Assembly (NCBI GenBank): GCA_002299125.1
Contig: DBNU01000250.1
Coordinates: 1,222-7,714, forward strand
Reading direction: 5' to 3'
DNA: 6,493 nucleotides
Source of the DNA: Proteobacteria bacterium UBA664
GTDB taxonomy: Bacteria; Pseudomonadota; Gammaproteobacteria; UBA7966
Shown piece by piece: positions 1 through 5,153 of this stretch. Within the stretch, counting starts at the first letter, position 1. Every line of letters starts with the position of its first letter. The notes under the pieces were generated by a model that saw nothing but the letters and a program-made list of their open reading frames with translations, had not been told where the DNA came from and did no database searches. Both the position numbers and the translations under genes were made by a program.

Positions 1-481
1 AATAGCCGTGCTCGTAATGCTGACAGGAGGCGATGGCGAAGCGCAGGCGGTCCACGATGCTCTCCCGCACGGGTGCAGTGCGCGTGCGACCGACCGGGCT
101 CACGGCATCGCCGAGCAGGAAGCGGTACCAGTAAGGTCGCCCCGGTTCAAGGCCACGCACCTCTGTATGCACGGAGTGTCCCCAGTCGGGGCTGGCGTAC
201 TGTTCGCCCTTGACTACGATGTCGCGAAAGGACTCATCCCGCGCCACTTCATAGCCCACCGGGTAAGCCACCGGGGGCATGCCCCCGTCTGGCGCCAGGG
301 GATACGGGGCGAGGCGAGTCCAGAGCACCACGCCGTCGGTTGCCGGGTAGCCCGAGGCCACGCCGAGGGTGAAGGGATCGGTGGTGAGGGCCGGCGCGCG
401 GGCGAACACCCGCGGTGTTGCCGCAACGAAGAAACCGGCGGCGCAGAGCTTGAGCCATTCACGGCGAGAGAGACGGGACAT
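1..481 (-). CDS. phoD: PhoD-like alkaline phosphatase/phosphodiesterase, N-terminal part (runs off the left edge)
   Basis: Only the first 160 codons are present; the gene continues beyond base 1. The start is the ATG at 481-479, preceded by GAGGTG about 5 nt upstream on the minus strand. Residues 5-11 read SRREWLK, a twin-arginine (Tat) motif, followed by a short hydrophobic stretch (CAAGFFVAA) and a likely cleavage region near FARA, so export of a folded metalloenzyme is expected. Residues 35-135 match the PhoD N-terminal domain: DPFTLGVASGYP, then VVLWTRLAP, then a beta-sandwich ending in LEPGRPYWYRF. Residues 147-160 (LRFAIASCQHYEHG) begin the catalytic metallophosphatase domain; the Cys of SCQ corresponds to a metal-site residue in Bacillus PhoD, from memory. 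The family hydrolyses phosphate mono- or diesters outside the cytoplasm. The gene lies 150 nt downstream of vapC on the same strand, with one copy of a 93-bp repeat between them. The family assignment is firm, the substrate unknown. Confidence 0.88.
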   Translation of the reverse strand, partial: MSRLSRREWLKLCAAGFFVAATPRVFARAPALTTDPFTLGVASGYPATDGVVLWTRLAPYPLAPDGGMPPVAYPVGYEVARDESFRDIVVKGEQYASPDWGHSVHTEVRGLEPGRPYWYRFLLGDAVSPVGRTRTAPVRESIVDRLRFAIASCQHYEHGY

Positions 482-563
482 GCTTCACCTCGTGGAGGGT
501 GGGGATCGACCGGGGCGGAGAGGGTGTGAAGAAATCGTCGCGAGCGGCCCCACGAGCAAGGCG

Positions 564-656
564 GGCGGCGCACAGCGACGAGACATATCAAGCGATGGAT
601 CGTCCGCGGGGGCGTGACCGGATGGGCCCGGTCAGAGCAGGAATGGTTCGATCTTC
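564..656 (+). repeat. 93-bp direct repeat, left copy (includes the 3' end of vapC)
   Basis: Aligned base by base with 1465-1557 at a constant offset of 901, this segment shows only four differences (573 C/G, 613 C/T, 622 A/G, 639 A/G) and no gaps. Bases 632-656 are the last codons and stop of vapC; 564-631 are the untranslated stretch between vapC and the phoD-like gene. The repeat therefore crosses a gene boundary, which points to an old duplication of the vapC end plus its downstream sequence, or to a mobile or recombinogenic unit. It contains a perfect 7-bp inverted repeat (615-621 and 628-634). Confidence 0.9.
615..634 (-). terminator. Possible hairpin at the vapC stop codon
   Basis: TGACCGG (615-621) and CCGGTCA (628-634) are perfect complements with a 6-nt loop. 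The vapC stop codon (632-634 on the plus strand) lies inside one arm. The same hairpin is kept in the right-hand repeat copy (1516-1522 and 1529-1535), where the only change falls in the loop. It could limit transcription from vapC into the phoD-like gene or protect the mRNA 3' end. No T tract follows on the minus strand, so a classical intrinsic terminator is doubtful. Confidence 0.35.
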
Positions 657-1009
657 AGCGCCCCGACCGCCGAGAAGTGCTTGAAGTTGGCCGTGAGTAC
701 GGGCGGTCGGTGCTCGATGGCGGTGGCGGCGATGATCGCATCGCCCATCTGGAGCCCATGGCTCAAGGTGAGTGATTCCATCAGGGCGATGGCGTGCAGT
801 GTGATGGCCTCGGTGACGGGCAGCAGTCGGGCCAAACGTTGCTCGAACATCTTCTTCACGGCGAGCAACTCACCCTTGTTGCGCATGCCCTGCAGCAATT
901 CAAGGTAGCTCACGGCCGACAACGCGAGCGCGCCGAGCGCGTCGAGTCTGCGCGTGGCCTGCGGATAGTCGCGCAAATGCCAGATCAACACATCCGTATC
1001 GACCAGCAT
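632..1009 (-). CDS. vapC: VapC-family toxin, PIN-domain ribonuclease
   Basis: This encodes a 125-residue PIN-domain protein, the normal length for a VapC toxin. These are Mg-dependent endoribonucleases that cut tRNA or rRNA and are held inactive by a cognate VapB. The acidic site is complete: D4 in MLVDTDVLIW, E37 in SYLELLQG, D90 in LQMGDAIIAAT, and N108 in LTANFKHF in place of the often-seen final acid. The protein ends in LKIEPFLL. I chose the ATG at 1009-1007 because the PIN fold begins there. An in-frame TTG at 1024-1022 would add five residues and overlap the antitoxin stop (TTGA), giving translational coupling, and is a credible alternative; neither start has a strong ribosome site. 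The antitoxin gene lies directly upstream. The last 25 bases belong to the 93-bp repeat. The toxin appears intact; its RNA target cannot be told from sequence. Confidence 0.88.
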   Translation of the reverse strand: MLVDTDVLIWHLRDYPQATRRLDALGALALSAVSYLELLQGMRNKGELLAVKKMFEQRLARLLPVTEAITLHAIALMESLTLSHGLQMGDAIIAATAIEHRPPVLTANFKHFSAVGALKIEPFLL

Positions 1010-1020
1010 GGAAGCGCGGT

Positions 1021-1284
1021 TCAAGGCTCGTTGCGCGCGCCGTCGCGGTGGTAGCGCGGCTGGCGAAGCCTGCGCACGTAAGCGGCCACGTCGACCATGT
1101 CCGTCCGGTCGCGCCAGATCCCGAACGCCGGATCGTCGGTGGCAAACACCTCCGCCGGTGCAGTGGCGGGTGCTTCCTCCTCAATGCGCACCGTCACGGT
1201 GGCACTGGCTACCTGGGCCAGCCTGGAGCGCCAGGCCGCTGGCAATTCGGTCACAGGTACATGCTCGAAGATGATTATGTTCAT
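1021..1284 (-). CDS. vapB: VapB-like antitoxin of the adjacent VapC
   Basis: This 87-residue protein starts at the ATG at 1284, with AGGCAGGA (1298-1291 on the minus strand) ending 6 nt before it. That ribosome site rejects the longer open frame extending to 1434. The N-terminal half (MNIIIFEHVPVTELPAAW, then SATVTVRIEEE) is probably the dimerising, DNA-binding part. The C-terminal half carries the segment DDPAFGIWRDRTDMVDV followed by AAYVRRLRQPRY, recalled as typical of VapC-neutralising antitoxins in this class; it should wrap round the PIN active site. The stop codon overlaps or closely precedes the vapC start, so the two are co-transcribed. By analogy with the family, the VapBC complex should repress its own promoter; two inverted repeats lie upstream. 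Assignment as antitoxin is firm from context and C-terminal motif; the fold of the DNA-binding end is not certain. Confidence 0.82.
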   Translation of the reverse strand: MNIIIFEHVPVTELPAAWRSRLAQVASATVTVRIEEEAPATAPAEVFATDDPAFGIWRDRTDMVDVAAYVRRLRQPRYHRDGARNEP

Positions 1285-1290
1285 CGCGAA

Positions 1291-1298
1291 TCCTGCCT
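1291..1298 (-). promoter_or_regulatory. Ribosome binding site fixing the vapB start
   Basis: On the minus strand this reads AGGCAGGA, with 6 nt between AGGA and the ATG at 1284. It is the best Shine-Dalgarno match upstream of the antitoxin and separates the true start from the longer open frame. Confidence 0.65.
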
Positions 1299-1323
1299 CG
1301 TGTATTGGCCATGCCGGGCCCTC

Positions 1324-1344
1324 GCACACACACGTCGGGTGTGC
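1324..1344. promoter_or_regulatory. Inverted repeat upstream of vapB, possible operator
   Basis: GCACAC (1324-1329) and GTGTGC (1339-1344) are complementary; a tighter alternative pairs CACAC (1329-1333) with GTGTG (1339-1343). The site lies 40-60 bp upstream of the antitoxin start, where VapBC complexes of other systems bind their own promoters. The operator role is inferred from position only. Confidence 0.3.
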
Positions 1345-1418
1345 ACTCCCTGCCATCGACCATGCCCAGCTCGATTGACTCGCCGCCCGGGCCAGCGAGC
1401 GCCGCCGCTGAGGGTAGT

Positions 1419-1440
1419 CCAACGTGGCCTCCACGGTTGG
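1419..1440. promoter_or_regulatory. Inverted repeat in the vapB upstream region
   Basis: CCAACGTGG (1419-1427) and CCACGGTTGG (1431-1440) form a 9-bp inverted repeat with one extra G in the right arm and a 3-nt spacer. It lies about 135 bp upstream of vapB and 25 bp before the right-hand 93-bp repeat. It could be an operator or the terminator of a lost neighbour; nothing decides between them. Confidence 0.3.
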
Positions 1441-1464
1441 GAACGTGGTCCGACGACATCGACC

Positions 1465-1557
1465 GGCGGCGCAGAGCGACGAGACATATCAAGCGATGGA
1501 TCGTCCGCGGGGGTGTGACCGGGTGGGCCCGGTCAGAGCGGGAATGGTTCGATCTTC
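1465..1557 (+). repeat. 93-bp direct repeat, right copy
   Basis: This matches 564-656 in the same orientation with 89 of 93 identities and no gaps. Identity ends sharply: outside the repeat the two surroundings share nothing obvious. Unlike the left copy it is not attached to an intact vapC. It and the left copy bracket the complete vapBC pair, so recombination between them would remove a 901-bp segment including all of vapB and vapC. Confidence 0.9.
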
Positions 1558-1559
1558 CA
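1533..1559 (-). pseudogene. Residual C-terminal tail of a second vapC
   Basis: Read on the minus strand, the end of the right-hand repeat encodes WKIEPFPL followed by TGA, against LKIEPFLL and TGA in the intact vapC. I-E-P-F near the C-terminus recurs in VapC proteins, as I recall the family. Upstream of these eight codons the same frame (reading ANQAFPVSA) no longer resembles a PIN domain and no catalytic residue is found, so the rest of the gene is gone or was never present. Confidence 0.5.
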
Positions 1560-1688
1560 GGCGGACACCGGGAACGCCTGGTTTGCTCCCCCCGGTGATC
1601 GAGTGTCCGTCGGGGGCCGCGACGCTATCGCGCATTATCGGGATCACGATATTTGGCCGTGGCGGTGGCACCCTGGCTTGATAGCATT

Positions 1689-1760
1689 TTATTCGGTCTT
1701 ATTCGGTCTTATTCGGCCTTATGCGATTCTGGTCGTATAAGTCGGCATAAGTCGCTATAG
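1689..1760. repeat. Palindromic array of 10-bp units before the ATPase gene (probable operator)
   Basis: Three consecutive 10-bp units read TTATTCGGTC (1689-1698), TTATTCGGTC (1699-1708) and TTATTCGGCC (1709-1718), followed by a divergent fourth, TTATGCGATT (1719-1728). After a few bases the motif returns in opposite orientation with the same period: GTCGTATAA (1732-1740), GTCGGCATAA (1741-1750), GTCGCTATAG (1751-1760). The centre is a near-perfect palindrome, CTTATGCGA (1718-1726) with TCGTATAAG (1733-1741), one mismatch in nine and a 6-nt spacer. The array is clearly AT-richer than its surroundings and ends 11 bp before the ATPase start. Spacing of one helical turn suggests cooperative binding of a protein along one face of the DNA. 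The repeat structure is seen directly; the operator role is inferred. Confidence 0.8.
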
Positions 1761-1761
1761 T
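1756..1761 (+). promoter_or_regulatory. Possible -10 element for the ATPase gene
   Basis: TATAGT resembles a sigma70 -10 box. Transcription would begin about 1768, only a few bases before the GTG at 1772, giving a nearly leaderless mRNA. This would fit the lack of any Shine-Dalgarno sequence before that start. No good -35 box is seen; the 10-bp array occupies that position. Confidence 0.3.
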
Positions 1762-1771
1762 TGCGCTCACC

Positions 1772-2773
1772 GTGGACAGGATCCGCAACCCCTTCTCACC
1801 AGGCGCGGGCGCGCCACCGCCCGAGTTGGCAGGCCGCGAAGGCATCCTGGAGCAAGCGCGGGTGTTGTTCGGGCGGGTGCAGGTCAGGCGGCCCGAGAAG
1901 AGCCTGCTGCTGACCGGACTGCGCGGCGTGGGCAAGACCGTGCTGCTCAACCGGATCGAGCAAATGGCCCTGGCCGAGGGTTTCCGCACCATCCTGGTCG
2001 AGGCCCATGAAGGCAAGCCGTTGGCCGTGTTGCTGGCACCCCACCTGCGCCACCTGCTCTTCGATCTGGACCGGGTGAAGGCGGCCGGCAACAAGGTGCA
2101 CCGCGGGCTGGGCGTGCTGCGCAGCTTCATCGGTGCCATCAAGGTGAAGGTGGGTGATCTGGACATCGGCCTGGACATCGAGCCCGAGCCTGGCTCGGCC
2201 GACAGTGGTGATCTCGAGGTCGATCTGCCCAACCTGTTCGTGGCCGTGGGCGAAGCGGCGCAGGAGAGGGGCGCGGCAGTCGCCATCCTGATCGACGAGC
2301 TCCAATACTTCAGCACCGAGGAGCTGAGTGCGCTGATCATGGCCATGCACCGCATGCAGCAGCGCCAACTGCCGCTGGTGCTGGTGGGCGCGGGCCTGCC
2401 GATCCTGCCCGGGCTGGCCGGGGACTCGAAATCGTACGCCGAGCGGCTGTTCAACTTCCCCGCCGTGGGGCCGTTGCCTGAAGCCGATGCTGCACGGGCA
2501 CTGCAGGACCCGGTCCGCGCGGAGGGCGTGGCGTTCGACCTCGATGCGCTGCACGAGGTCTTTCGGCTCACGCAGGGCTACCCGTATTTTCTGCAGGAGT
2601 GGGGCTATCAGGCCTGGAACCACGCGGCGGCCTCGCCCATCGGCTCCGACGTGATCCGTGCAACGAGCGAGCTGGTGTCGCAGCGCCTGGACGAGAACTT
2701 CTTCCGCGTGCGCTTCGACCGGCTGACACCGCGAGAGAAGACCTACCTGCGCGCTATGGCCGAACTGGGCTAA
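1772..2773 (+). CDS. AAA-type ATPase, cut short by an in-frame stop before its winged-helix domain
   Basis: The 333-codon product resembles the single-protein P-loop ATPases of bacterial accessory regions whose N-terminus reads NPFSPGAGAPPPELAGRE (residues 6-23). Walker A is GLRGVGKT (49-56) and Walker B is AILIDELQYF (171-180). LPLVLVGAGLP (200-210) fits the sensor-1 strand, and SYAERLF (221-227) supplies a conserved-looking arginine. Residues 265-280 (RLTQGYPYFLQEWGYQ) fit the lid region of this ORC/Cdc6-like ATPase group. At TPREKTYLRAMAELG (319-333) a winged-helix domain begins, and TAA at 2771-2773 stops it. GTG at 1772 is chosen as start because the conserved N-terminus follows at once; no ribosome site is visible. 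Cellular role is unknown. The truncated protein could still bind ATP but should not bind DNA through its tail. Confidence 0.8.
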   Translation: MDRIRNPFSPGAGAPPPELAGREGILEQARVLFGRVQVRRPEKSLLLTGLRGVGKTVLLNRIEQMALAEGFRTILVEAHEGKPLAVLLAPHLRHLLFDLDRVKAAGNKVHRGLGVLRSFIGAIKVKVGDLDIGLDIEPEPGSADSGDLEVDLPNLFVAVGEAAQERGAAVAILIDELQYFSTEELSALIMAMHRMQQRQLPLVLVGAGLPILPGLAGDSKSYAERLFNFPAVGPLPEADAARALQDPVRAEGVAFDLDALHEVFRLTQGYPYFLQEWGYQAWNHAAASPIGSDVIRATSELVSQRLDENFFRVRFDRLTPREKTYLRAMAELG

Positions 2774-2956
2774 GGTCCCTGCCGAACCGGGGACATCGCC
2801 GACAAGTTGGGCGTGAAGACCACGAGCCTGGCACCCGTGCGCGCCAACCTGATCAAGAAGGGCATGGTCTACAGCCCCTCGCACGGCGAGATGGCCTTCA
2901 CCGTACCGCTGTTCGATGCCTTCATGCGGCGCGCGCTGCCGCGCTTCGAGCCCTGA
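2774..2956 (+). pseudogene. Detached winged-helix tail of the ATPase
   Basis: In exactly the same frame as the ATPase, the 60 codons after the TAA are open to a TGA at 2954-2956. They supply the rest of a winged-helix domain: a helix RTGDIADKLG, a likely recognition helix TTSLAPVRANLIKKG, and a wing and final helix with MVYSPSHGEMAFTVP then LFDAFMRRALP. No frameshift or further stop is seen, so the lesion is a single codon: a recent nonsense mutation, a sequencing error, or a stop that is read through. No convincing ribosome site for separate translation is visible. Confidence 0.7.
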
Positions 2957-3233
2957 TGGCGAGCTTGCCATGCCCAGCGACGAATGGTTGGAGGCCAGGG
3001 CCAAGGGCCTGGATGAACCGGCGAAGGTGTCACTGAAGCAGAAGTGGGGCACGATGCAGCGCATGCTTTCCAGACGCGCAAATTCCACGAGCTGTTCGCG
3101 AAGACCGAGCTGAAGGGTTTGAACAGGCAAGTGCGCCATCGTCACCAGCCACATGCCCACGACGGCGCACGCCGCGACGGACTCGCCAGCGCCGCAAAAA
3201 GCGGGTATCGAAGCGGGTGCCGAATCAGGATGA
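2949..3233 (+). pseudogene. Decayed fragment resembling type I restriction subunit HsdR
   Basis: Three short pieces in alternating frames read like an internal stretch of HsdR, the translocase/nuclease subunit of type I restriction systems, as I recall the family. Block one (2970-3074) reads MPSDEWLEARAKGLDEP then VSLKQKWGTMQRMLS. Block two (about 3065-3117), one frame over, reads AFQTRKFHELFAKTELKG, like the YxACKFYELFxKTELKG motif. Block three (3129-3233), back in the first frame, begins KCAIVTSHMPTT, which follows KTELKG directly in the family. Removing ten bases, TTTGAACAGG (3118-3127), would restore KTELKGKCAIVTS. Some 30-40 codons seem lost between blocks one and two. No helicase or nuclease motif remains, so it is non-functional. 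Its left edge overlaps the end of the ATPase reading frame; block identity should be confirmed by a translated search. Confidence 0.58.
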
Positions 3234-3273
3234 TCCGCGCAACTTCAAAGGAAAGCAAAAGGTTAGTGCGCCC

Positions 3274-3855
3274 ATGCTGCTGATGATCGACAACTACGAC
3301 AGCTTCACCTACAACCTGGTCCAGTACTTCGGCGAGCTGGGTCAGGCGGTGCGCGTCTTCCGCAACGACGAGATCGACTGTGCCGGCATCGCGGCGCAGG
3401 CGCCCGATTATCTCGTCATCTCGCCCGGTCCCTGTACGCCCAACGAGGCTGGCATCTCGCTCGAGGCGGTGCGGCAGTTCGCCGGGCGCATCCCGCTGCT
3501 CGGGGTCTGTCTCGGCCATCAGACCATCGGCCAGGCCTTTGGGGGGCAGGTGGTGCACGCGCGCGAGATCATGCACGGCAAGACTTCCCGCATCCGCCAC
3601 GCCAACGTTGATCTCTTCAGTGGGCTGCCGGATGGCTTCGAGGCCACGCGCTATCACTCGCTGGTGGTGCGTCGCGAGACCCTGCCGGAGTGCCTGGAGG
3701 TGACGGCCTGGACGGAGCGCGCGGACGGTGGCTTCGATGAGATCATGGGTCTGCGGCACCGGGAACTGCGGGTGTCCGGGGTGCAGTTCCATCCGGAATC
3801 GATCCTCACGGAGCATGGTCACGCCATGCTGAAGAACTTCCTCGACCTGCGCTGA
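3274..3855 (+). CDS. trpG: Anthranilate synthase component II, glutamine amidotransferase (TrpG/PabA)
   Basis: This 193-residue class I glutaminase releases ammonia from glutamine and passes it to TrpE to make anthranilate from chorismate, the first step of tryptophan synthesis. The triad is intact: nucleophile C79 in LLGVCLGHQTIGQAFGG, and H173 and E175 in GVQFHPESI. MLLMIDNYDSFTYNLVQY at the start and VISPGPCTPNEAG (48-60, oxyanion region) are typical. I chose ATG 3274 because the family begins at this motif; AAAAGG lies about 11 nt upstream. The open frame reaches back to 3217 but that extension is not family-like. In many bacteria the same protein also serves PabB in folate synthesis, so it may be dual-function. 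trpD follows after 78 nt. trpE is not upstream in this window. Functional assignment is secure. Confidence 0.95.
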   Translation: MLLMIDNYDSFTYNLVQYFGELGQAVRVFRNDEIDCAGIAAQAPDYLVISPGPCTPNEAGISLEAVRQFAGRIPLLGVCLGHQTIGQAFGGQVVHAREIMHGKTSRIRHANVDLFSGLPDGFEATRYHSLVVRRETLPECLEVTAWTERADGGFDEIMGLRHRELRVSGVQFHPESILTEHGHAMLKNFLDLR

Positions 3856-3933
3856 CCGCGGCCCCGCTGCCCGGCCGTGCCGGAAGCGCCGATCGCCTGG
3901 TCCGCTGAACCGTTACTGCGGAGCCTGCCTGAC

Positions 3934-4971
3934 ATGACGCCCCAGCAACTCCTGAACGCGCTGCTCGAGCCGCGTGACCTCTCCACCGCCGAGATGACCT
4001 TAGCGATAGAGGCCATCATGCAGGGTGAGACCACTCCGGTGCAGACCGGCGGCCTGCTGGTGGCACTGCGGGCCAAGGGTGAAACGGTGGCGGAACTCAC
4101 TGCTGCTGCCCACGTGCTGCGCGGGCTGGCCGAGCCGATGCTGGTCCCGCGTGAGGGACTCATCGACACCTGTGGCACCGGGGGCGATGCGAGCGGCACC
4201 TTCAACATCTCGACCGCAGTGGCCTTCGTCGCCGCCGCTGCCGGCGCCCGGGTGGCCAAGCATGGCAACCGCAGTGTCTCCAGCCGCTCGGGCAGTGCCG
4301 ATCTGCTCGAGGCGGCTGGTGTGCACCTCGATCTCGACCCCGCTCAGGTGGCGCGCTGCATTGCTGAACTCGGCGTCGGTTTCCTGTACGCACCACGCTT
4401 CCACCAAGCCATGCGGCATGCAGCCGCGCCACGTCGGGAGCTCGGTATCCGCACGCTGTTCAATCTGCTCGGACCGGTGGTGAACCCCGCGCATGCCCCG
4501 CGCCAGTTGCTCGGTGTGTTCGCCCCGCGCTGGTGCCGGCCGCTGGCCGAGGTGCTCCGCAATCTGGGCACCGTCCACGCCTGGGTGGTGAGTGCGGTGG
4601 ATGGTCTGGACGAGGTCAGCGTAAGCGCCTCCACGCATGTGGCGGAACTTCGCGGCGGCGAGGTCCGCGAGTTCACACTCAGCCCGGAGGACCTCGGAGT
4701 GACCCGGCACCCGATGGTGAGCCTGCGTGCGGAAGATGCAGGGCACAGCCTCGCCATCGTGCAGGGCGTACTGGCCGGCGTGGCCGGTGGCCCGCTCGAG
4801 GTGGTGGTGGCCAACGCCGGCGTGGCCCTGTACGTGGCCGAGGTTGCCGCCTCGCTGCAGGAGGGCGTGGCGCGAGCCCGCGAGGTCATCGCCTCCGGGG
4901 CCGCTGCCGAGCGCCTTGCGGCGTTGGTGGCGCTGACGGGGCGCCTGGCCGAGGGCGACGGTTCGGCCTGA
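3934..4971 (+). CDS. trpD: Anthranilate phosphoribosyltransferase
   Basis: This 345-residue enzyme transfers phosphoribosyl from PRPP to anthranilate, the second step of the tryptophan pathway. Features seen: an N-terminal helical domain with QTGGLLVALRAKGET (37-51); the PRPP/Mg loop DTCGTGGDASGTFNIST (78-94); VAKHGNRSVSSRSGSADLLE (107-126); RRELGIRTLFNLLGP (167-181), which contributes to anthranilate and PRPP binding; and the metal-binding acid pair D226-E227 in VDGLDEVS. Length is normal for the family. ATG 3934 is preferred since the family begins MTPQQLLNAL-like and GCGGAG lies 9 nt upstream; an in-frame GTG at 3877 would add 19 residues that look unrelated. It follows trpG closely and precedes trpC, so co-transcription is likely. 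It is a single-domain TrpD, not fused to TrpG as in enteric bacteria. Confidence 0.96.
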   Translation: MTPQQLLNALLEPRDLSTAEMTLAIEAIMQGETTPVQTGGLLVALRAKGETVAELTAAAHVLRGLAEPMLVPREGLIDTCGTGGDASGTFNISTAVAFVAAAAGARVAKHGNRSVSSRSGSADLLEAAGVHLDLDPAQVARCIAELGVGFLYAPRFHQAMRHAAAPRRELGIRTLFNLLGPVVNPAHAPRQLLGVFAPRWCRPLAEVLRNLGTVHAWVVSAVDGLDEVSVSASTHVAELRGGEVREFTLSPEDLGVTRHPMVSLRAEDAGHSLAIVQGVLAGVAGGPLEVVVANAGVALYVAEVAASLQEGVARAREVIASGAAAERLAALVALTGRLAEGDGSA

Positions 4972-5153
4972 TCACCTGCCTTCGCCGCGCATCCGGTGGG
5001 GCGTCTCTGGGTACCCGGCCAGCACACGGTCAGCGGACGACTTGCCCCGACCGTGGCGAACAAGGATTCTTCCGTCTCCCAGCGTTTTGGCCGGTGCGCT
5101 GCATCCCGTCCGGCGGCCATCGCATTGCACCCGCCGAGGAAAGGTCCGCGATC
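4972..5153 (+). other. 182-nt gap between trpD and trpC
   Basis: trpD and trpC are usually only a few bases apart, but here 182 nt intervene. Two inverted repeats are present: CACGGTC (5025-5031) with GACCGTG (5049-5055), and CGGCGG (5111-5116) with CCGCCG (5131-5136), the latter touching the trpC ribosome site. Neither is followed by a T tract. No small gene with a convincing start is seen. The gap could hold an internal promoter or an mRNA processing site; this is not shown by sequence alone. Confidence 0.5.
5136..5144 (+). promoter_or_regulatory. Ribosome binding site fixing the trpC start
   Basis: GAGGAAAGG is a strong Shine-Dalgarno match ending 9 nt before the ATG at 5154. It decides the start in a frame that is open far upstream, back to 4533 inside trpD. 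Confidence 0.7.

Larger units (their letters stand above)
1285..1771. other. 487-bp non-coding stretch between divergent vapB and the ATPase gene
   Basis: No convincing gene is seen here in any frame. It contains the vapBC upstream region with two inverted repeats, the right-hand 93-bp repeat copy with a residual vapC tail, about 130 bp with no recognised feature (1558-1688), and the AT-rich 10-bp array just before the ATPase. Both flanking genes are transcribed outward from this segment, so it should contain the promoters for both. Confidence 0.7.

Noticed and set aside
1285..1434. N-terminal extension of vapB to 1434
   Set aside because: The ATG at 1284 has a well-placed AGGA and begins an antitoxin-sized protein; the extra 50 codons look random and cover a probable control region.
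564..1557. Integron cassette with attC sites around vapBC
   Set aside because: VapBC cassettes are common in integrons, but the repeat lacks clear RYYYAAC/GTTRRRY core sites and includes the vapC coding end; no integrase is in the window.
1689..1760. CRISPR array
   Set aside because: The units are 10 bp, directly adjacent and partly inverted, with no spacers and no cas genes nearby.
1796..3160. Long minus-strand open frame (454 codons) opposite the ATPase
   Set aside because: It mirrors the codon pattern of the GC-rich plus-strand ATPase, has low-complexity His/Gln/Arg/Leu-rich composition, and shows no recognisable domain.
3234..3273. Trp attenuator or leader peptide before trpG
   Set aside because: I find no short frame with adjacent Trp codons and no alternative hairpins followed by a T tract in this stretch.
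4533..5153. Upstream extension of the trpC frame into trpD
   Set aside because: TrpC homology begins near 5154, a strong ribosome site precedes that ATG, and the extension would overlap trpD coding sequence by over 400 bp.
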